Shown piece after piece: positions 30,834 through 41,953 of a DNA stretch of 64,000 nucleotides (its first letter is position 1; each line of letters opens with the position of its first letter). Made by a program: the position numbers and the translations under genes. The notes below the pieces were generated by a model. That model searched no databases, was not told the origin of the DNA, and saw only the letters and a list, made by a program, of their open reading frames with translations. The stretch is from NCBI GenBank assembly GCA_014843695.1, contig CM026395.1:46505270-46569269 (forward strand). Direction: 5' to 3'. Origin of the DNA: Archivesica marissinica (taxonomy: Eukaryota; Mollusca; Bivalvia; Venerida; Vesicomyidae).

Positions 30834-31003
30834 TAGCCTGGGAACAGGCGTTGATATAGTTTCCCTGGTCAGTCATATAATTATATTTTAATACCGAGAT
30901 CATTAATTGGGTGGTATTGAGCTTTTTCTGATAATATCAACGTTTCATTTTGCCAGAAGTAAATTAGTGAAAAACTGACAGACTGGAACCGAGGCTACGA
31001 GTT
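30834..31003. mobile_element. Small inverted-repeat element (MITE-like)
   Basis: The left end GTAGCCTGGGAACAGG and the right end CTGGAACCGAGGCTAC are imperfect reverse complements. The interior matches 866-1003. It has no coding capacity. The open frame of the neighbouring minus-strand relic ends inside it. Confidence 0.65.
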
Positions 31004-31509
31004 TGGATCAATTTATAGTGGTGTCCCTTTATTGAAAATGGAGGAAAATATGTGTACGTTCTGAAATACTCTGAATTCTGGCATATACAAGCTTGTTGAA
31101 GTGTAATGAAACGAGTCTGATGCAATAATTCATTTGTTAAAACGTTAATGAATATCGGATGATCATTTAAACAGATACGACTGTGTGTTATGGTATTCAT
31201 AAATGCCGCCATGGTGGAATTCTGAATATCTAATGTAGTGACATTACTAGTCATAAGCTCGCTTAACATTACTATTATTTGATAACAGTCAGCAGAATCC
31301 GGCATATCAACCAATGAAACAGCGTAGCACAGCCTTTGCAAATTGAAGAGTTCAGCTTTCATTTTGTACAGTTTTCTTACATCTTGCACGAGTAGCTATG
31401 ATGTCATTGTCATCAACATGGTTGTCCCTATTGACAGTTTCGAATATTAAGTCACTGTTTGTATCTATGGCATCTTCAATATCCTTCTGAATAATTTCAC
31501 TCCATTTCC
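31003..31509 (-). pseudogene. Decayed coding segment, possible TFIIS-N / LEDGF-IBD-like domain
   Basis: Going down the minus strand, 31,509-31,370 reads WKWSEIIQKDIEDAIDTNSD and an acidic stretch ending IIATRARCKK. After an apparent one-base shift it continues as LYKMKAELFNLQRL through about 31,005. The second part contains SLVDMPDSADCYQII, LSELMTSNVTTLDIQNST and FINVLTNELL. The helical spacing D-x2-D-x3-C then L-x-EL-x4-VT resembles TFIIS N-terminal-type domains, including the integrase-binding domain of LEDGF/HDGF-related proteins. That is a by-eye resemblance only. No PWWP domain is visible. The frameshift and the flanking elements suggest a relic, perhaps a retrocopy or captured exon. Confidence 0.35.
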
Positions 31510-31516
31510 AAATTAA

Positions 31517-31874
31517 CCCTTTCCCTCATAGAAGCATCTCTTGACGCCATTACCAATAGGACATACATTGACAATATACTATAGTAGCCCAATCTAATGG
31601 TCATAATATAGGCCAGAATCTCTATGTAGTTCCAGTAATATCTATGGAGGTGGGATAGATATGGCGACTACTTATCCACTGCATGATAGCTAAATGGCTG
31701 TCGTTTGTATGGAGATATAATAGTATATTAACCTAAATCTCTATGTAGTCCCAGTAATATCTATGGAGGTGGGATAGATATGGCGACTACTTATCCACTG
31801 CATGATAGCTAAATGGCTGTCGTTTGTATGGAGATATAATAGTATATTAACCTAAATCTCTATGAAGGAAAGGG
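31517..31874. mobile_element. piggyBac-type MITE flanked by TTAA, with an internal 119-bp duplication
   Basis: TTAA occurs at both borders (31,513-31,516 and 31,875-31,878). The ends are inverted repeats: CCCTTTCCCTCATAG on the left, and on the right the complement of CTATGAAGGAAAGGG (one mismatch). A TTAA target and CCC termini are typical of piggyBac. The interior holds two near-identical 119-bp units (31,617-31,735 and 31,736-31,854). It is non-coding, so it depends on a transposase elsewhere. It sits at the upstream end of the minus-strand relic. Confidence 0.85.
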
Positions 31875-32024
31875 TTAAGGTAGATATTTGTGTTATCAAA
31901 ATTATGAAACGGCGACGAGTACATGAAATAGAAAGAACTGACCGTGTAATGCATGTATATATGATGACACTAAGGGTATTAGTACAAGAGATAGAGAGAT
32001 TAAAGCAATATGCCGTTAAATGAT

Positions 32025-32150
32025 GTACACTAAAACCTGTCAATTGGATGCTTAATAGAGGTCAAATGTATATAATAATACAACATACATTGATATTGAG
32101 AATCTGGAAACTGGTTGCTTAACACAGGCTGGCTGCTTAATAGAGTTTAC
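32025..32150 (-). mobile_element. Diverged copy of the Tc1/mariner-type MITE
   Basis: It matches the reverse complement of 8711-8888: ACCTGTCAATTGGATGCTTA, AATAGAGGTCAAATGTATAT, GAGAATCTGGAAACTGGTTG and CTGGCTGCTTAATAGAG. It has an internal deletion and a lost right end. No tandem array has formed around this copy. Confidence 0.75.
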
Positions 32151-33016
32151 AAATACATCTCGCAGTGAAGTGGTAGTGATCCATCCATTATTGTATCCGC
32201 ACGTAGTCCATTTCTACTTTCGATTTAATTAAAATTAATTAACATTAAAAAATTCAATTTTTACGTATGGGTAGCAATGTTGCTACACATTCTAACAGTT
32301 ATACTTTGTATGCGTATGTTCATTTGGTAAACAGTGTTATTTTGCGATAAAACAAACTCGAAACCGAAAGTAGGACTTTCCGAGTCGATCGGTCACGTAC
32401 TTGTATACAACCGGAACGCATCATCCGCACTTGTTTACATTCGGAATGCATCGTCCCCATTTGTCCCACGTGGTCTTTTTTAATTAAATTACTTGATATG
32501 TTGATTCATACCTCTGTTAGCTAAGTCTTTTAGGGACAGTTCTACCTCCCCGCGAGGGGTTCGACATTAGAGGAAGATAGATAGGTAGTCTTTCATGTTC
32601 AAACTATATACGTTGTTTTCTACATCCTCTGTTGTTTCACGCATGCGCGCTGTGCGTGTTTATATTTCGTGTGTTGATAAACAAATTCGCGTATACGACG
32701 ATTTAAATTTATTGGAATTTTATCGTTTCTGAGCGACTATTTCGATTTTTGTAAACACACACACACACACATTAGTATTTATATTTTACCCAACACATCC
32801 TTTATTACGATGTAATGCTGCTTTAAAGGGAACTATCAATACAGAATTTCCAAAACAGCTGGATATATAAATTTTGGTTTAAGTCTAATAGATTTGCGTC
32901 AGGTAATTGTTGGAACTTCCGTTTGGAGTAAAAGTGACTTGTATGTATATGTTTATCATTATGTAGAAACAGTGCACATTTTGTACTTGTCCAATTGCTG
33001 TGCTATAATTAATGGG
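32151..33016. other. AT-rich spacer
   Basis: It contains a short CA repeat (32,754-32,770) and the CCCCGCGAGGGGT motif also found at 17,317. No gene is supported. Confidence 0.45.
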
Positions 33017-33350
33017 TACTGTGAGGGAGGGATGAGGGAGGGAGGAGGGGTGGAGATAAGCAAGGGGGGAGGGACGGACATGCGTAGATAGAAGAGAGAG
33101 GGAGATGAAGGAGAGCGAGATAGAGGGGGAAGAGAGAGAGAGAGAAGGGAGAGAGAAGAATATGGAGGGATGGAGGTAGCGAGTGAGAGGGGGGGGGGGT
33201 AGAGATACGGATGTAGGTACAGGGGTGTAATGTATACATGTTGGAGGGAGCGAAATGGGGAGGGGGATAGGAAGGGAGCTGGAGGAAGGGGATCGACGGG
33301 GCGATGAATGGAGGTAGGGATAATTAACGGACAGAAGGGAGGGACGGAGT
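33017..33350. repeat. Polypurine (GGGA/GAGA) tract
   Basis: About 330 bp are almost all G and A on the + strand, with GGGAGGGAGGAGGGG, a run of ten G near 33,190, and GAGAGAGAGA blocks. Such tracts can form triplex or G-quadruplex structures. The minus-strand Pro/Ser/Leu-rich frames (33,009-33,360) are composition artefacts. Confidence 0.9.
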
Positions 33351-33484
33351 TTGAATGCAATCTGTTTTATGCTTGATCTGTCAGAAACATAGAAAAATAA
33401 ATATAATCAGATTAATATTTATATCAGTTTATTCATTTGCTTATCGACATACATAAGCTACCCACCAGCAACCACCGTACTGTG

Positions 33485-33485
<1 letters not shown>

Positions 33486-33516
<31 letters not shown>
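33486..33516. repeat. (ATC)n microsatellite
   Basis: About ten uninterrupted ATC/CAT units. Length variation between individuals is expected. Confidence 0.95.
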
Positions 33517-33850
33517 CATAATCATGTTATAGTAGTTGACAACAGGGGAGCGGGACGATTTGAGGTCCATGGACGCTATATGGGACAGGAGCTCTAAGCT
33601 CTAGAGCTGCATAGCAATGCTAGCCACTTACTGCTACTCGCCATAATGTTAAATGTATATCATACAACAACTGTTTATGTACTTCGTGGACATCAATGGT
33701 TTACAATGACAAAGAACCAAGTGTACATAACCAGTGACAAACTTACCTCAAGCACAACCGCTCATCAGGAAAATCAATTCTATGAAATTTCGTGATAAAC
33801 GGATAAAGGTTCCAGACACCAAAACAACATCCACATCATCAACAGACGTC

Positions 33851-35380
33851 AGGTCAGACACCGCTATTGCAATTTCCATAGGCCACCATTATAACACACA
33901 GTGCCATTAAATTTCCCCCAAAAATAGTTTGGCACAAAAGAGAGTAGTTTTCAAGAGAATGGCCTTTGAGCCACAGGAAAATGTCAAATTTCAATGGGTT
34001 GACCAATTGCGGTTTTTTAAATTTCCGACTAAAGGCACCCACCCCCTACTCTGAAGGTAATGTGGTGGTGAATGTTGCACTGACACCTGCATTTATAATA
34101 TGCTGTTTATTTGTCACCAAATAGTTTGCAAATATTTTTAAATATTCCAAAATGCAGCTCATATATTGTATTTTAATATTTAGAAGTCATTTTCAATATT
34201 TGTGACAATACCTACTCAGCCAATCAGTTCATGTATCAATAACTCTTAAGGGCTTCCCTACACTTTTTCAACCAATCCCAGACCACTATATCAATAACAC
34301 CGTCTGACCTAAAGACAATTTATTTTGGCATTTCATTTAATATAAAAGATATATACCATTACAATAAACATTTCTGCACATATATATGACTTTCTTATGT
34401 CTTCCACATCACCATTGCACAGCACATGCCTTCAAATGGGACACTATGCAGTGTGCTTAACATAGACTGTTGGCCAGTTTTGCAATAGAATTCTAAATAA
34501 GACATTTATAATGTCGTCACATATTAATCTTTACACCAACAGTGCAATATTTCTCATGAATATATGAAATAATGTCTGCATGAGACAGACATACCACATT
34601 TAGAGTATTAGATAAGACATTGTGGTGATTAGCGACAATTATTTTACCCCACCCCCCTGCAAACAAGGGTTTTTTGAAGAATGGAACTAAATCTTGCACC
34701 AGGAAGCTACTGAAAGGAAATACTTATTTGCATGGAGCACACAAAATGTCACACAGGCAAAAAGGAAGACAACAAACATGGCAAATGATGGTCATTACAA
34801 ATGCTGAGTGGGTCAGGCAGCTTACTGTAGGTCACATGACAGTAAGAAATGGCAGAAAAGTAACTACAATATGCATTTAACTTCAGCTAGTGTGTCTTGA
34901 ACAAGCACTGTGAGAGGACTACAACTGTGCATTGCCTCTTGAAATATGACATTTCATCTTAGGGAGGTGAAGTTTGTTGGAAATATTAATAAATTACTGA
35001 AATATAACCACTCAAAAGCAATGAATATGCATATTTGTGCCATATATTTTACTGAAATTCTTTTTGTGAGGCCCTTGATAGCTACTGGAACCAATTGAAG
35101 CTTGTTTCAATTAAACAACACTAGTTCCTAATGAAAAAAGCAATTTTAACCATAACATACTCACACTGAAGGACAGAGATATCAATTATAAAGTATTAAC
35201 ACTAATAAAGGGAGGTAATTTGAACATACCAGCCTGCTTATAGGTTCCTATATGCCATTATTTACTCAGTACAATGAATTATTTATCATTTTTTGGGTTC
35301 ATTTTATATCAGGCAATGTAAAATGACCACTTTCATTGTTTAACTGCATTCACATTGGGCTTATTGTGCCATAATAGGCA
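33851..35380. other. Left palindrome arm, outer non-coding block
   Basis: Mirror of about 50,140-51,720. It contains no supported gene. Near 34,280 the left arm has about 55 bp (CAACCAATCCCAGACCACTA...) where the right arm has a different segment of roughly 110 bp (about 51,200-51,310). Confidence 0.7.
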
Positions 35381-36328
35381 TCTTTAGTGAAGTTTCAATA
35401 AATCCCAATGTTACACTTTCAAAAACATTTACAATTTGTTCCATTTATATACCTCCAAACTCTCAATGAAACCAAAATGATTTAGAAAATCTAGTAGAAC
35501 AATTACCTCACCCTTTTATGTTAGTTGGAGATTTCAATGGGGATGTACAAATAAAGGAAAAATAATAGAAGACTTCATAACTGAAAATGATCTTTGTCTA
35601 TTAAATGGAAACAAATCAATATACCTTCATCCTGCCACAGGACATGTTTCTGCTTTAGATCTATGTATATGTCGTCCAAACATTCTTAGATTTTGAATGG
35701 TCCGTTCATGATGACCTCCATGGAAGTGACCACTTCCCAACCATAATCGAAGAAATAAAAAAATAAAAAGGTGAATTTTAAAAAATAAAAAGATGAATTT
35801 TACCCACAAAAAGCTAATTGGGAGAAATTCCAAATGTTATGCAATGAACTTTTGACATTGGAAACGATTGGGACAGAAGATCCTCACCTTTTTTTCGAAT
35901 TCACTTTTAAATATTTCAACGGAATGCATTCCGAAATCCTCATGTTCCAAAACAATTAGGCCATGGTTTAATGACGCCTGTACAGATGTTATAAAAAAAC
36001 CGAAAGAATGCATTGCGTAAATTTAATAAAACTCCCACAAGGGGGAATCTTTTAAACACACAAATTACACGAGCAAAAGCTCGAACTATAAAAAATGCAA
36101 AACGCACTTCATGACAAAAATATGTATCTACTATAAACTCGAATACATCAATGAAAAAGGTTTGGAACATGGTAGCAAAAATAAATGGCAAGAGGAAAAG
36201 CTCAAAAATTGTTCATCTAAATACATCTAATAATAAAACCCATTTAACAAATAAGACATATCCAATGTTTTAGGTGAACACTTTCAAAACAACTCTTCTA
36301 CATCAAATTATAATGACAGCAATGGCCT
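35380..36328 (+). pseudogene. LINE (Jockey-like) ORF2 fragment: endonuclease middle to linker, inverted piece
   Basis: A translation with several stops and shifts reads TICSIYIPPN, then LPHPFMLVGDFNG, NDLCLLNGNKSIYLHPATGH and SALDLC. These are hallmarks of the APE-type endonuclease of non-LTR retrotransposons (the GDFN motif). It then reads PWFNDACTDVIKKPKECIA and KVWNMVAKINGK, typical of the segment between endonuclease and reverse transcriptase. No reverse-transcriptase motif follows. The orientation is opposite to the adjacent ORF1/endonuclease-N piece, to which it was once directly continuous. Confidence 0.8.
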
Positions 36329-37250
36329 GTAAATTTGTAGTTAAATCTATTTTTTATATTCTTGTTGATGAGAATGGATGATCCACCAGATGCCTTTATA
36401 TAAAATTAAACATGGCAAAATCTTTAAAATATATAGTGTTAGTAGATTTTAGGAAAGTTTCATGCAGACAAAGGATATTTGGTGAAAGCAGAGATATAAG
36501 TATTAATATCTCATTATAGTTTGCTTTTAGTCCCCAACAGTTCCATTGTATTATTTTTATCCATTATTTATGGAGAGAAGATTAAAAACGGTACATAACA
36601 AGATTAAATTGTATTGTTTAAGAGGTGGATCCGATACCAGCTCCATATCTTCATGATCTAGTGAAGAGAATCTATTTGTTTGTTTTATGGGATCCACTGA
36701 TCCCTTTGGTGGTCTATTTGAGTTCTGTTTCAGGTTGCTTGGTCCATTTGGTTTATTTTGTTTTTTGTTTGGTTTGTTTTACCTCGTGATGAGTTTGTTT
36801 TAACAGATGTTGATCGGGATCTATGAGATGTTGATTGAGGTGAGGATTGAGATGAGGATTGAGATAAGGATTGAGATGATATTCGAGTGTTTGGTTTTTC
36901 ATTGGAACTGTTTTTGGATTCAGATTTTTCGTTGATAATTTCAGTTTGAGTGGATGCATGTTTCATTGTTGGTTTGTTGACTGCCGATTTAACTATTTTT
37001 GAGTATGATATTTCTGGTTTGTTTTCTTGGATTAAATTTGCTTCAAAGTAAGAAATATTTTGTGTACATTTTATTTTCATTATTTCCTTTTCTTTTAACC
37101 ATGTTTCGCATTTGTTCGATTTGGAGATGTGGTCTTTTTGGCAGTTTACACAGGTTGGTCGATTGGGGCAATTTGAGGCAAGGTGATCCTTGTCTCCCAT
37201 GCCACAATTTTCACAAACATGACGGTACTTTGCACCAAGAAGCATTCCTG
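36310..37250 (-). pseudogene. LINE (Jockey-like) ORF1 zinc-knuckle protein and start of ORF2
   Basis: A minus frame (37,245-36,730, 171 codons) has two zinc knuckles: CENCGMGDKDHLASNC, then CVNCQKDHISKSNKC (CX2CX3HX6C). A Lys-rich region and a Ser/Gln-rich tail follow. This pattern is typical of Jockey-group ORF1 nucleic-acid chaperones, which coat the element RNA. After a frameshift comes the ORF1 end (LDHEDMELVPDPP region), then the ORF2 start (WNCWGLKANYNEILILISAF, ILCLHETFL), the endonuclease N-terminus, ending at QAIAV where the inverted fragment begins. It is not functional as it stands. Confidence 0.85.
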
Positions 37251-37420
37251 GTCAGGTTTGTAGGAAATTAGATAGTAAAACATGACGTTACTTTGCAACA
37301 AGAAGAGTTCCTGAGCAGGTTTGTAGGGAATTAAATAGTAAAACATGACTTTACTTTGCAAAAGAAGCGTTCCTGGTCGGGTGTGTAGGGAATTAGATGG
37401 TAAAAACGTTCCGTTTGTAT
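37235..37420. repeat. 63-bp tandem repeat, about 3 copies, upstream of LINE ORF1
   Basis: Units share GTAGGGAATTAAATAGTAAA and CATGACTTTACTTTGCAA blocks and run into the LINE ORF1 start. Mirror at about 48,045-48,250, where unit spacing is 63 bp (48,107, 48,170, 48,233). It may represent tandem 5'-UTR units of the LINE. Confidence 0.85.
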
Positions 37421-37710
37421 TTCAACTTTTATTTATAGCATCTAATAACAATAACAATATTTGAACAGAAATAAACAAACAATATTGACGATAAGCCACG
37501 GTAAATGAATGTTATTTATATGGCAAGTCGTTTGTAGCATAGGTCGTTTGAAGCATAGGTCGTTTGAAAAAAAATGTTCATGAATGACGACTGATGGCGC
37601 ATCACACAACTCTGCCAAAGGTCGGTCAAGTAATTAAGTCGTATAACTCTCAAAGGCCTGGTCTTGCAATTAAGTCAATAATTCTGTCAACGGTCGTTAT
37701 GGTAATTAAG

Positions 37711-37892
37711 GTCCGGAGTTCGAGCCCCGCTGGAGCCGTTACGATTGTGTCCTTGGGCAAGGCATTTAAATTCCTCTTTGCCTCTTCTCTCCCTCGTGGC
37801 GATGGATTCCATCAGGAATGAGGTCTCGAGAGTGATTAATATAAGTTGAAAGAACTTGTTTCGCAATCGAGCTAAAATAAATTTGTATAAAC
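37711..37892 (+). mobile_element. 5'-truncated SINE A insertion present only in the left arm
   Basis: It begins GTCCGGAGTTCGAGCCCCGC (head cut before the B box) and ends AAATAAATTTGTATAAAC. The 13-bp duplication TATGGTAATTAAG flanks it at 37,698-37,710 and 37,893-37,905. The mirror site near 47,750 (CTTAATTACCATAACGACCG) is intact and lacks the SINE, so the right arm is the pre-insertion state. Confidence 0.92.
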
Positions 37893-37924
37893 TATGGTAA
37901 TTAAGTCGTATAACTTTGTCAAAT

Positions 37925-38192
37925 GTCGATCGGGTAGTTTATACAAGTTTATTTTAGCTTGATTGCGATTCAAGTTCTTACAACTTATATTACTCACTCT
38001 AGAGATCTCATTTCCTATTGAATAGATCTCCTCGAGGGAGAGAGAAGAGGCAACAGGTAATTTAAATGCCTTGTCTAAGGGCACAATTGTAACGGTTCCG
38101 TTCCAGTGGGGCTCTAACTCGTTTTGTACCTGAAGCGAATGCACTACCATTGCGCTGAAGCGAATGCACTACCATTGCGCTATCACGACTTC
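37925..38192 (-). mobile_element. SINE family A, reverse copy in left arm
   Basis: The tail is first (AGTTTATACAAGTTTATTTT), the body contains GAAATGAGATCTCT in reverse, and the head is near CTATCACGACTTCCACG. A short duplication of the head (GAAGCGAATGCACTACCATT twice) is present. Mirror copy at 47,465-47,728, so this insertion predates the arm duplication. Confidence 0.88.
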
Positions 38193-38449
38193 CACGTCGA
38201 TCAGGTAATTAAGTCAATGGCCTAGTCTGGTAACTAGTTTGCCTTTGACAATGATACAATGATAGAACTATGGCAAGTGTAAAATAATTCAAAATGACTG
38301 CAGAATGAAAATTAGTGATAAAATCGCTAAATGTGTATATTTTCAAAATTCATCTTTTAAAACTCATATGTCTCAAGATATACCGCCATATGAAACTATT
38401 AAACAATGTACTAATAATGCCTGATTATTGTTCCTGTGTGTTTTACGAA

Positions 38450-40220
38450 TGTTTGGCCGGCCAAATGTCATTCGTTTATAAGTATCACCTGCCCCCAAGA
38501 TAAATCGACATGGGTCATATTTAACGCACATGTATGCTACTGTTGTATGTGGATGTTTAACATCAGAATTCTACCTCGGATGTGCCGAAACACACGAATC
38601 TACTGCATATTCCACTCGCAAGAGTCGAGTCTATGGTCCATCTCGCTTGAGTCCATGCTCGTTCCACTCATCCTAGTCCACAGCTAGTTCCACACCCGAT
38701 TCTATGTTGTGTTCCACTCACACATTTTACAGCTTGTATGACACACCCGTCAAAACCAGAGATGTCTCGGTCGTGTCTACAACTTGTGTGCGGCAAAGCA
38801 CTCAATGCACGGGTATTTGCTATGCATGCTGCATGATTGGTCTGGTACTAAGGCCATGTGGCAGTTTCCCCAAGTCAAACATCGGACCTTCTTCTATATG
38901 GCAGATGACCCTAAGTTGGACATTTGGCCTCATGCAAAGTCTATGTGTGATATAATGTATATCCAGTCTGCTGCCAGTACCATGCAAGACATCTTCACAA
39001 CAAGATGACTGGCCTCATGATTGAACATTTTGCAAAACGCACTCTCAGCTGTTAAGTGAAGATTCCTGGTCTGTTTAGAGAAGTTTCTTTGTCAACCAAT
39101 CAACTGGTACAGATTTTAGTGTTTTTCTTGTCAAACTTGGCACCAGACAATTCATCAAGTCTGGAGATAAGGCCAAGATAACTATGGAAGCGATCGACTT
39201 GTTCAGCTTAGTGTGGATTTCTAGACAAACTTTGCACCAGACAACTTAATCAGTAGCTAGGATGTTCAGACAACCTGGTGCAAAGAGGTTGTTCGAGACT
39301 CCTCTCTAACTAGACTAGGCTGCCAAGTTTGATTTGAATTCCTCTAAACTGGATAAGTAGGAGGCTTCAATAGTTATCTCGAAATAATCTCTGGACTTGA
39401 CGAAATGGCAAGCTTAACAATAAAACTACTCTAATCTGTACCATTTATTGATAGACAAAGTAACATCTTTAAACGGTCTAGAAATCCGCATCTAAGAGCA
39501 GAGAGGGTGGTTTGCAAAATGGTCATTCAATGTGACCACGCATCCGATTGTGAAGATTCTTGTATAGTACTGGCAGCAGACAGGATTGACATTATATACC
39601 CACATATCTGGCACGAGGCCAATTGTCCAACTTAGGGACATTTGCCATATGGAAGAAGTCAGAAGTTTGCCATGGAAAAGTATCACATGGCCTTAACAGC
39701 AGACCAATCATACGGCTTGCATTGGAGATCCTCATACTAGAGTGCTTTGTAACACGCAAGTTGTAGCCACGACTGCGACATCTCGGGTGTTGATTTGGAT
39801 GTATGAACCAGGCTGTAGACTCGAGTGGAACAGCACAAAGAATCCAATGCGGAACATACCGTACAATCAGGGGAGTGGAATAAGCATCGACTTGGGCAAG
39901 ACACGCTGTAGACTCTGGCAAATTGAACAGACATTAGAGGTTTGCCATTTGAACAGGCCGTAGACGTGGGTGAGTGAAACCGGCCATCTAATTATAGATT
40001 CAGGCGAGTGTAATGCCATATGTTTGCACGAGTGAAACAGGCTGCAGACTCAGGTCAGTTGACACAGACAATAGTCAGAGTGTAAAACATGCTGTAGACT
40101 TGACTCGCCTGATGCAAACATGCTGTACATTAGGGATAGTTAAACGCGCTGAACATTAGGGATAGTGAAACAGGATGTATATTAGGGATAGTAAAACAGG
40201 ATGTGTAGGCGGCTATTATC
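38450..40220. repeat. Foldback module, copy 1 (nested palindrome, axis about 39,258)
   Basis: The halves are inverted copies of each other: CTTTGCACCAG at 39,230-39,240 pairs with CTGGTGCAAAG at 39,275-39,285. Farther out, GCATGATTGGTCTGGTACTA near 38,830 pairs with AACAGCAGACCAATCATACG near 39,700. The outer parts of both halves are degenerate short repeats around GTAGACTC and GTGGAACAG. Long inverted arms made of short repeats are typical of foldback elements. No transposase is seen, and the many short frames here are artefacts. Confidence 0.82.
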
Positions 40221-40265
40221 AATACTGACATTCTGAAGTCAAGAATGCATACTACAATCTGAAGA

Positions 40266-40456
40266 CATCATGATTGCACAGTGGTAGTACATTCGGTTCA
40301 GGTGTGAGGCCCGGAGTTCATGCTCAGCTATAACCATTATGATTGTGTCCCTAGGCAAGGTACATAAATTCCACATTGCCTCTTCTCTCTCCCTCATGGT
40401 GATGGACTCCATCAGGAATGAGGTCATAAGAGCGATTAATCCAACATTGTAAAAAC
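40266..40456 (+). mobile_element. Diverged SINE family A copy, left arm
   Basis: Head GATTGCACAGTGGTAGTACA, body CCTAGGCAAGGTACATAAAT, then GATGGACTCCATCAGGAATG. Mirror at about 45,186-45,376. More decayed than other copies. Confidence 0.85.
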
Positions 40457-40476
40457 AGTCTGAATAGTTTTATAAG

Positions 40477-41012
40477 TCTTAAGTCTCCTTTTACAGGAAT
40501 ATTCTAAATATCTTACAGTCTGTAGTCTCCATTAACAGGAATATTCTAAAGATCTTACAGTCTGTAGTCTCCATTAACAGGAATATTCTAAATATCTTAC
40601 AGTCTGTAGTCTCCATTAACAGGAATATTCTAAAGATCTTACAGTCTGTAGTCTCCATTAACTGGAATATTCTAAAGATCTTACAATCTGTAGTCTCCAT
40701 TAACATGAATATTCTAAAGATCTTACAGTCTGTAGTCTCCATTAACAGGAATATTCTAAATATTTTACAGTCTAGTCTCCATTAACAGGAATATTCTAAA
40801 TATCTTACAGTCTGTAGTCTCCATTTACAGGAATATTCTAAATATCTTACAGTCTGTAGTTTCCGTTTACAGGAATATTCTAAATATCTTACAGTCTGTA
40901 GTCTCCTTTTACAGGAATATTCTAAATATCTTACAGTCTGTAGTCTCCTTTTACAGGAATATTCTAAATATCTTACAGTCTGTAGTCTCCATTAACAGGA
41001 ATATTCTAAAGA
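40477..41012. repeat. 42-bp tandem repeat, about 12.5 copies (left arm)
   Basis: The unit is AGGAATATTCTAAATATCTT, then ACAGTCTGTAGTCTCCATTA, then AC, with AAAGATCTT and CTTTTAC variants. The 14-codon period leaves a minus-strand METTDCKIFRIF frame open by chance. The mirrored array is at 44,676-45,165. Confidence 0.95.
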
Positions 41013-41953
41013 TGTGCACACGTGAGTCAGTCTAAAGACTAGTGGGTCAGTCATCAGCTTACGTCAGCATAAAATACATTTACAAGGCAATAAAATGAAT
41101 AATTTCATTCACTCATAGATTCATATTTTGATAATATGCTACTTCTTTCATTCATGGATTCATACTTCAACAACATGGTATTTTCTTTCATAAATTGATT
41201 GTACATTTAGAAACAAATTATTTCATTCATTCATGGATTCATACTAAAAGTCTTCAACAACATGGTATTTCTTTCATAAATTCATTCACACACATTTATC
41301 AACAAATGATTTCATTCATTCATGGATTCATACTTCAACAACATGGTATATTTTCATAAATTGATTGTACAATTATATACAAATTATTTCATTCATGGAT
41401 TCATACTTCAACAACATGGTATATTTTCATAAATTGATTGTACAATTATATACAAATTATTTCATTCATGGATTCATACTTCAACAACATGGTATATTTT
41501 CATAAATTGATTGTACATTTATAAACAAACTGTTTCATTCACTTCAACAACATGGTATTTTCTTTCATAAATTCATTCACACACATTTATCAACAAATGA
41601 TTTCACTCATTCATGGATTCATACTTCAACAACATGGTATTTCTTTCATGAATTCATTCACAAACATTTCTATCAATTATAGATGTGCTAATTGGTTTTG
41701 TCCATCTACCCAACTGGTCTAGCAGTCTTTGCTTAACAGTATATAAAACAATTCATCAATTCCAACACCATGCATCATCCATGCATCATGCAAACCTAAT
41801 GTACATAGTAGATTTTTAATAAGAGAACAAATTAATTGATACATTTATAAACAAATCATTTCATTCACTAATGGATCCATATAAAATAGTGTTTGATAAC
41901 ACAATAGAGTCAGCTAACACAGAATAAACTTCTAAATGTAACTTTGAAATATC
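41013..41953. repeat. Degenerate ~73-90-bp repeats (CATGGATTCATACTTCAACA)
   Basis: Repeated ATTCATGGATTCATACTTCA, ACAACATGGTAT and CATAAATTGATTGTAC blocks recur with spacing near 73 bp in the middle part and more elsewhere. No counterpart is visible in the right arm; by symmetry it should fall in the 1000-N gap. Confidence 0.8.

Noticed and set aside
31904..32023. Short plus-strand frame (MKRRRVHEIERTDR..., 39 residues) with coiled-coil-like spacing
   Set aside because: Too short, between two transposon remnants, with no family match or splice context.
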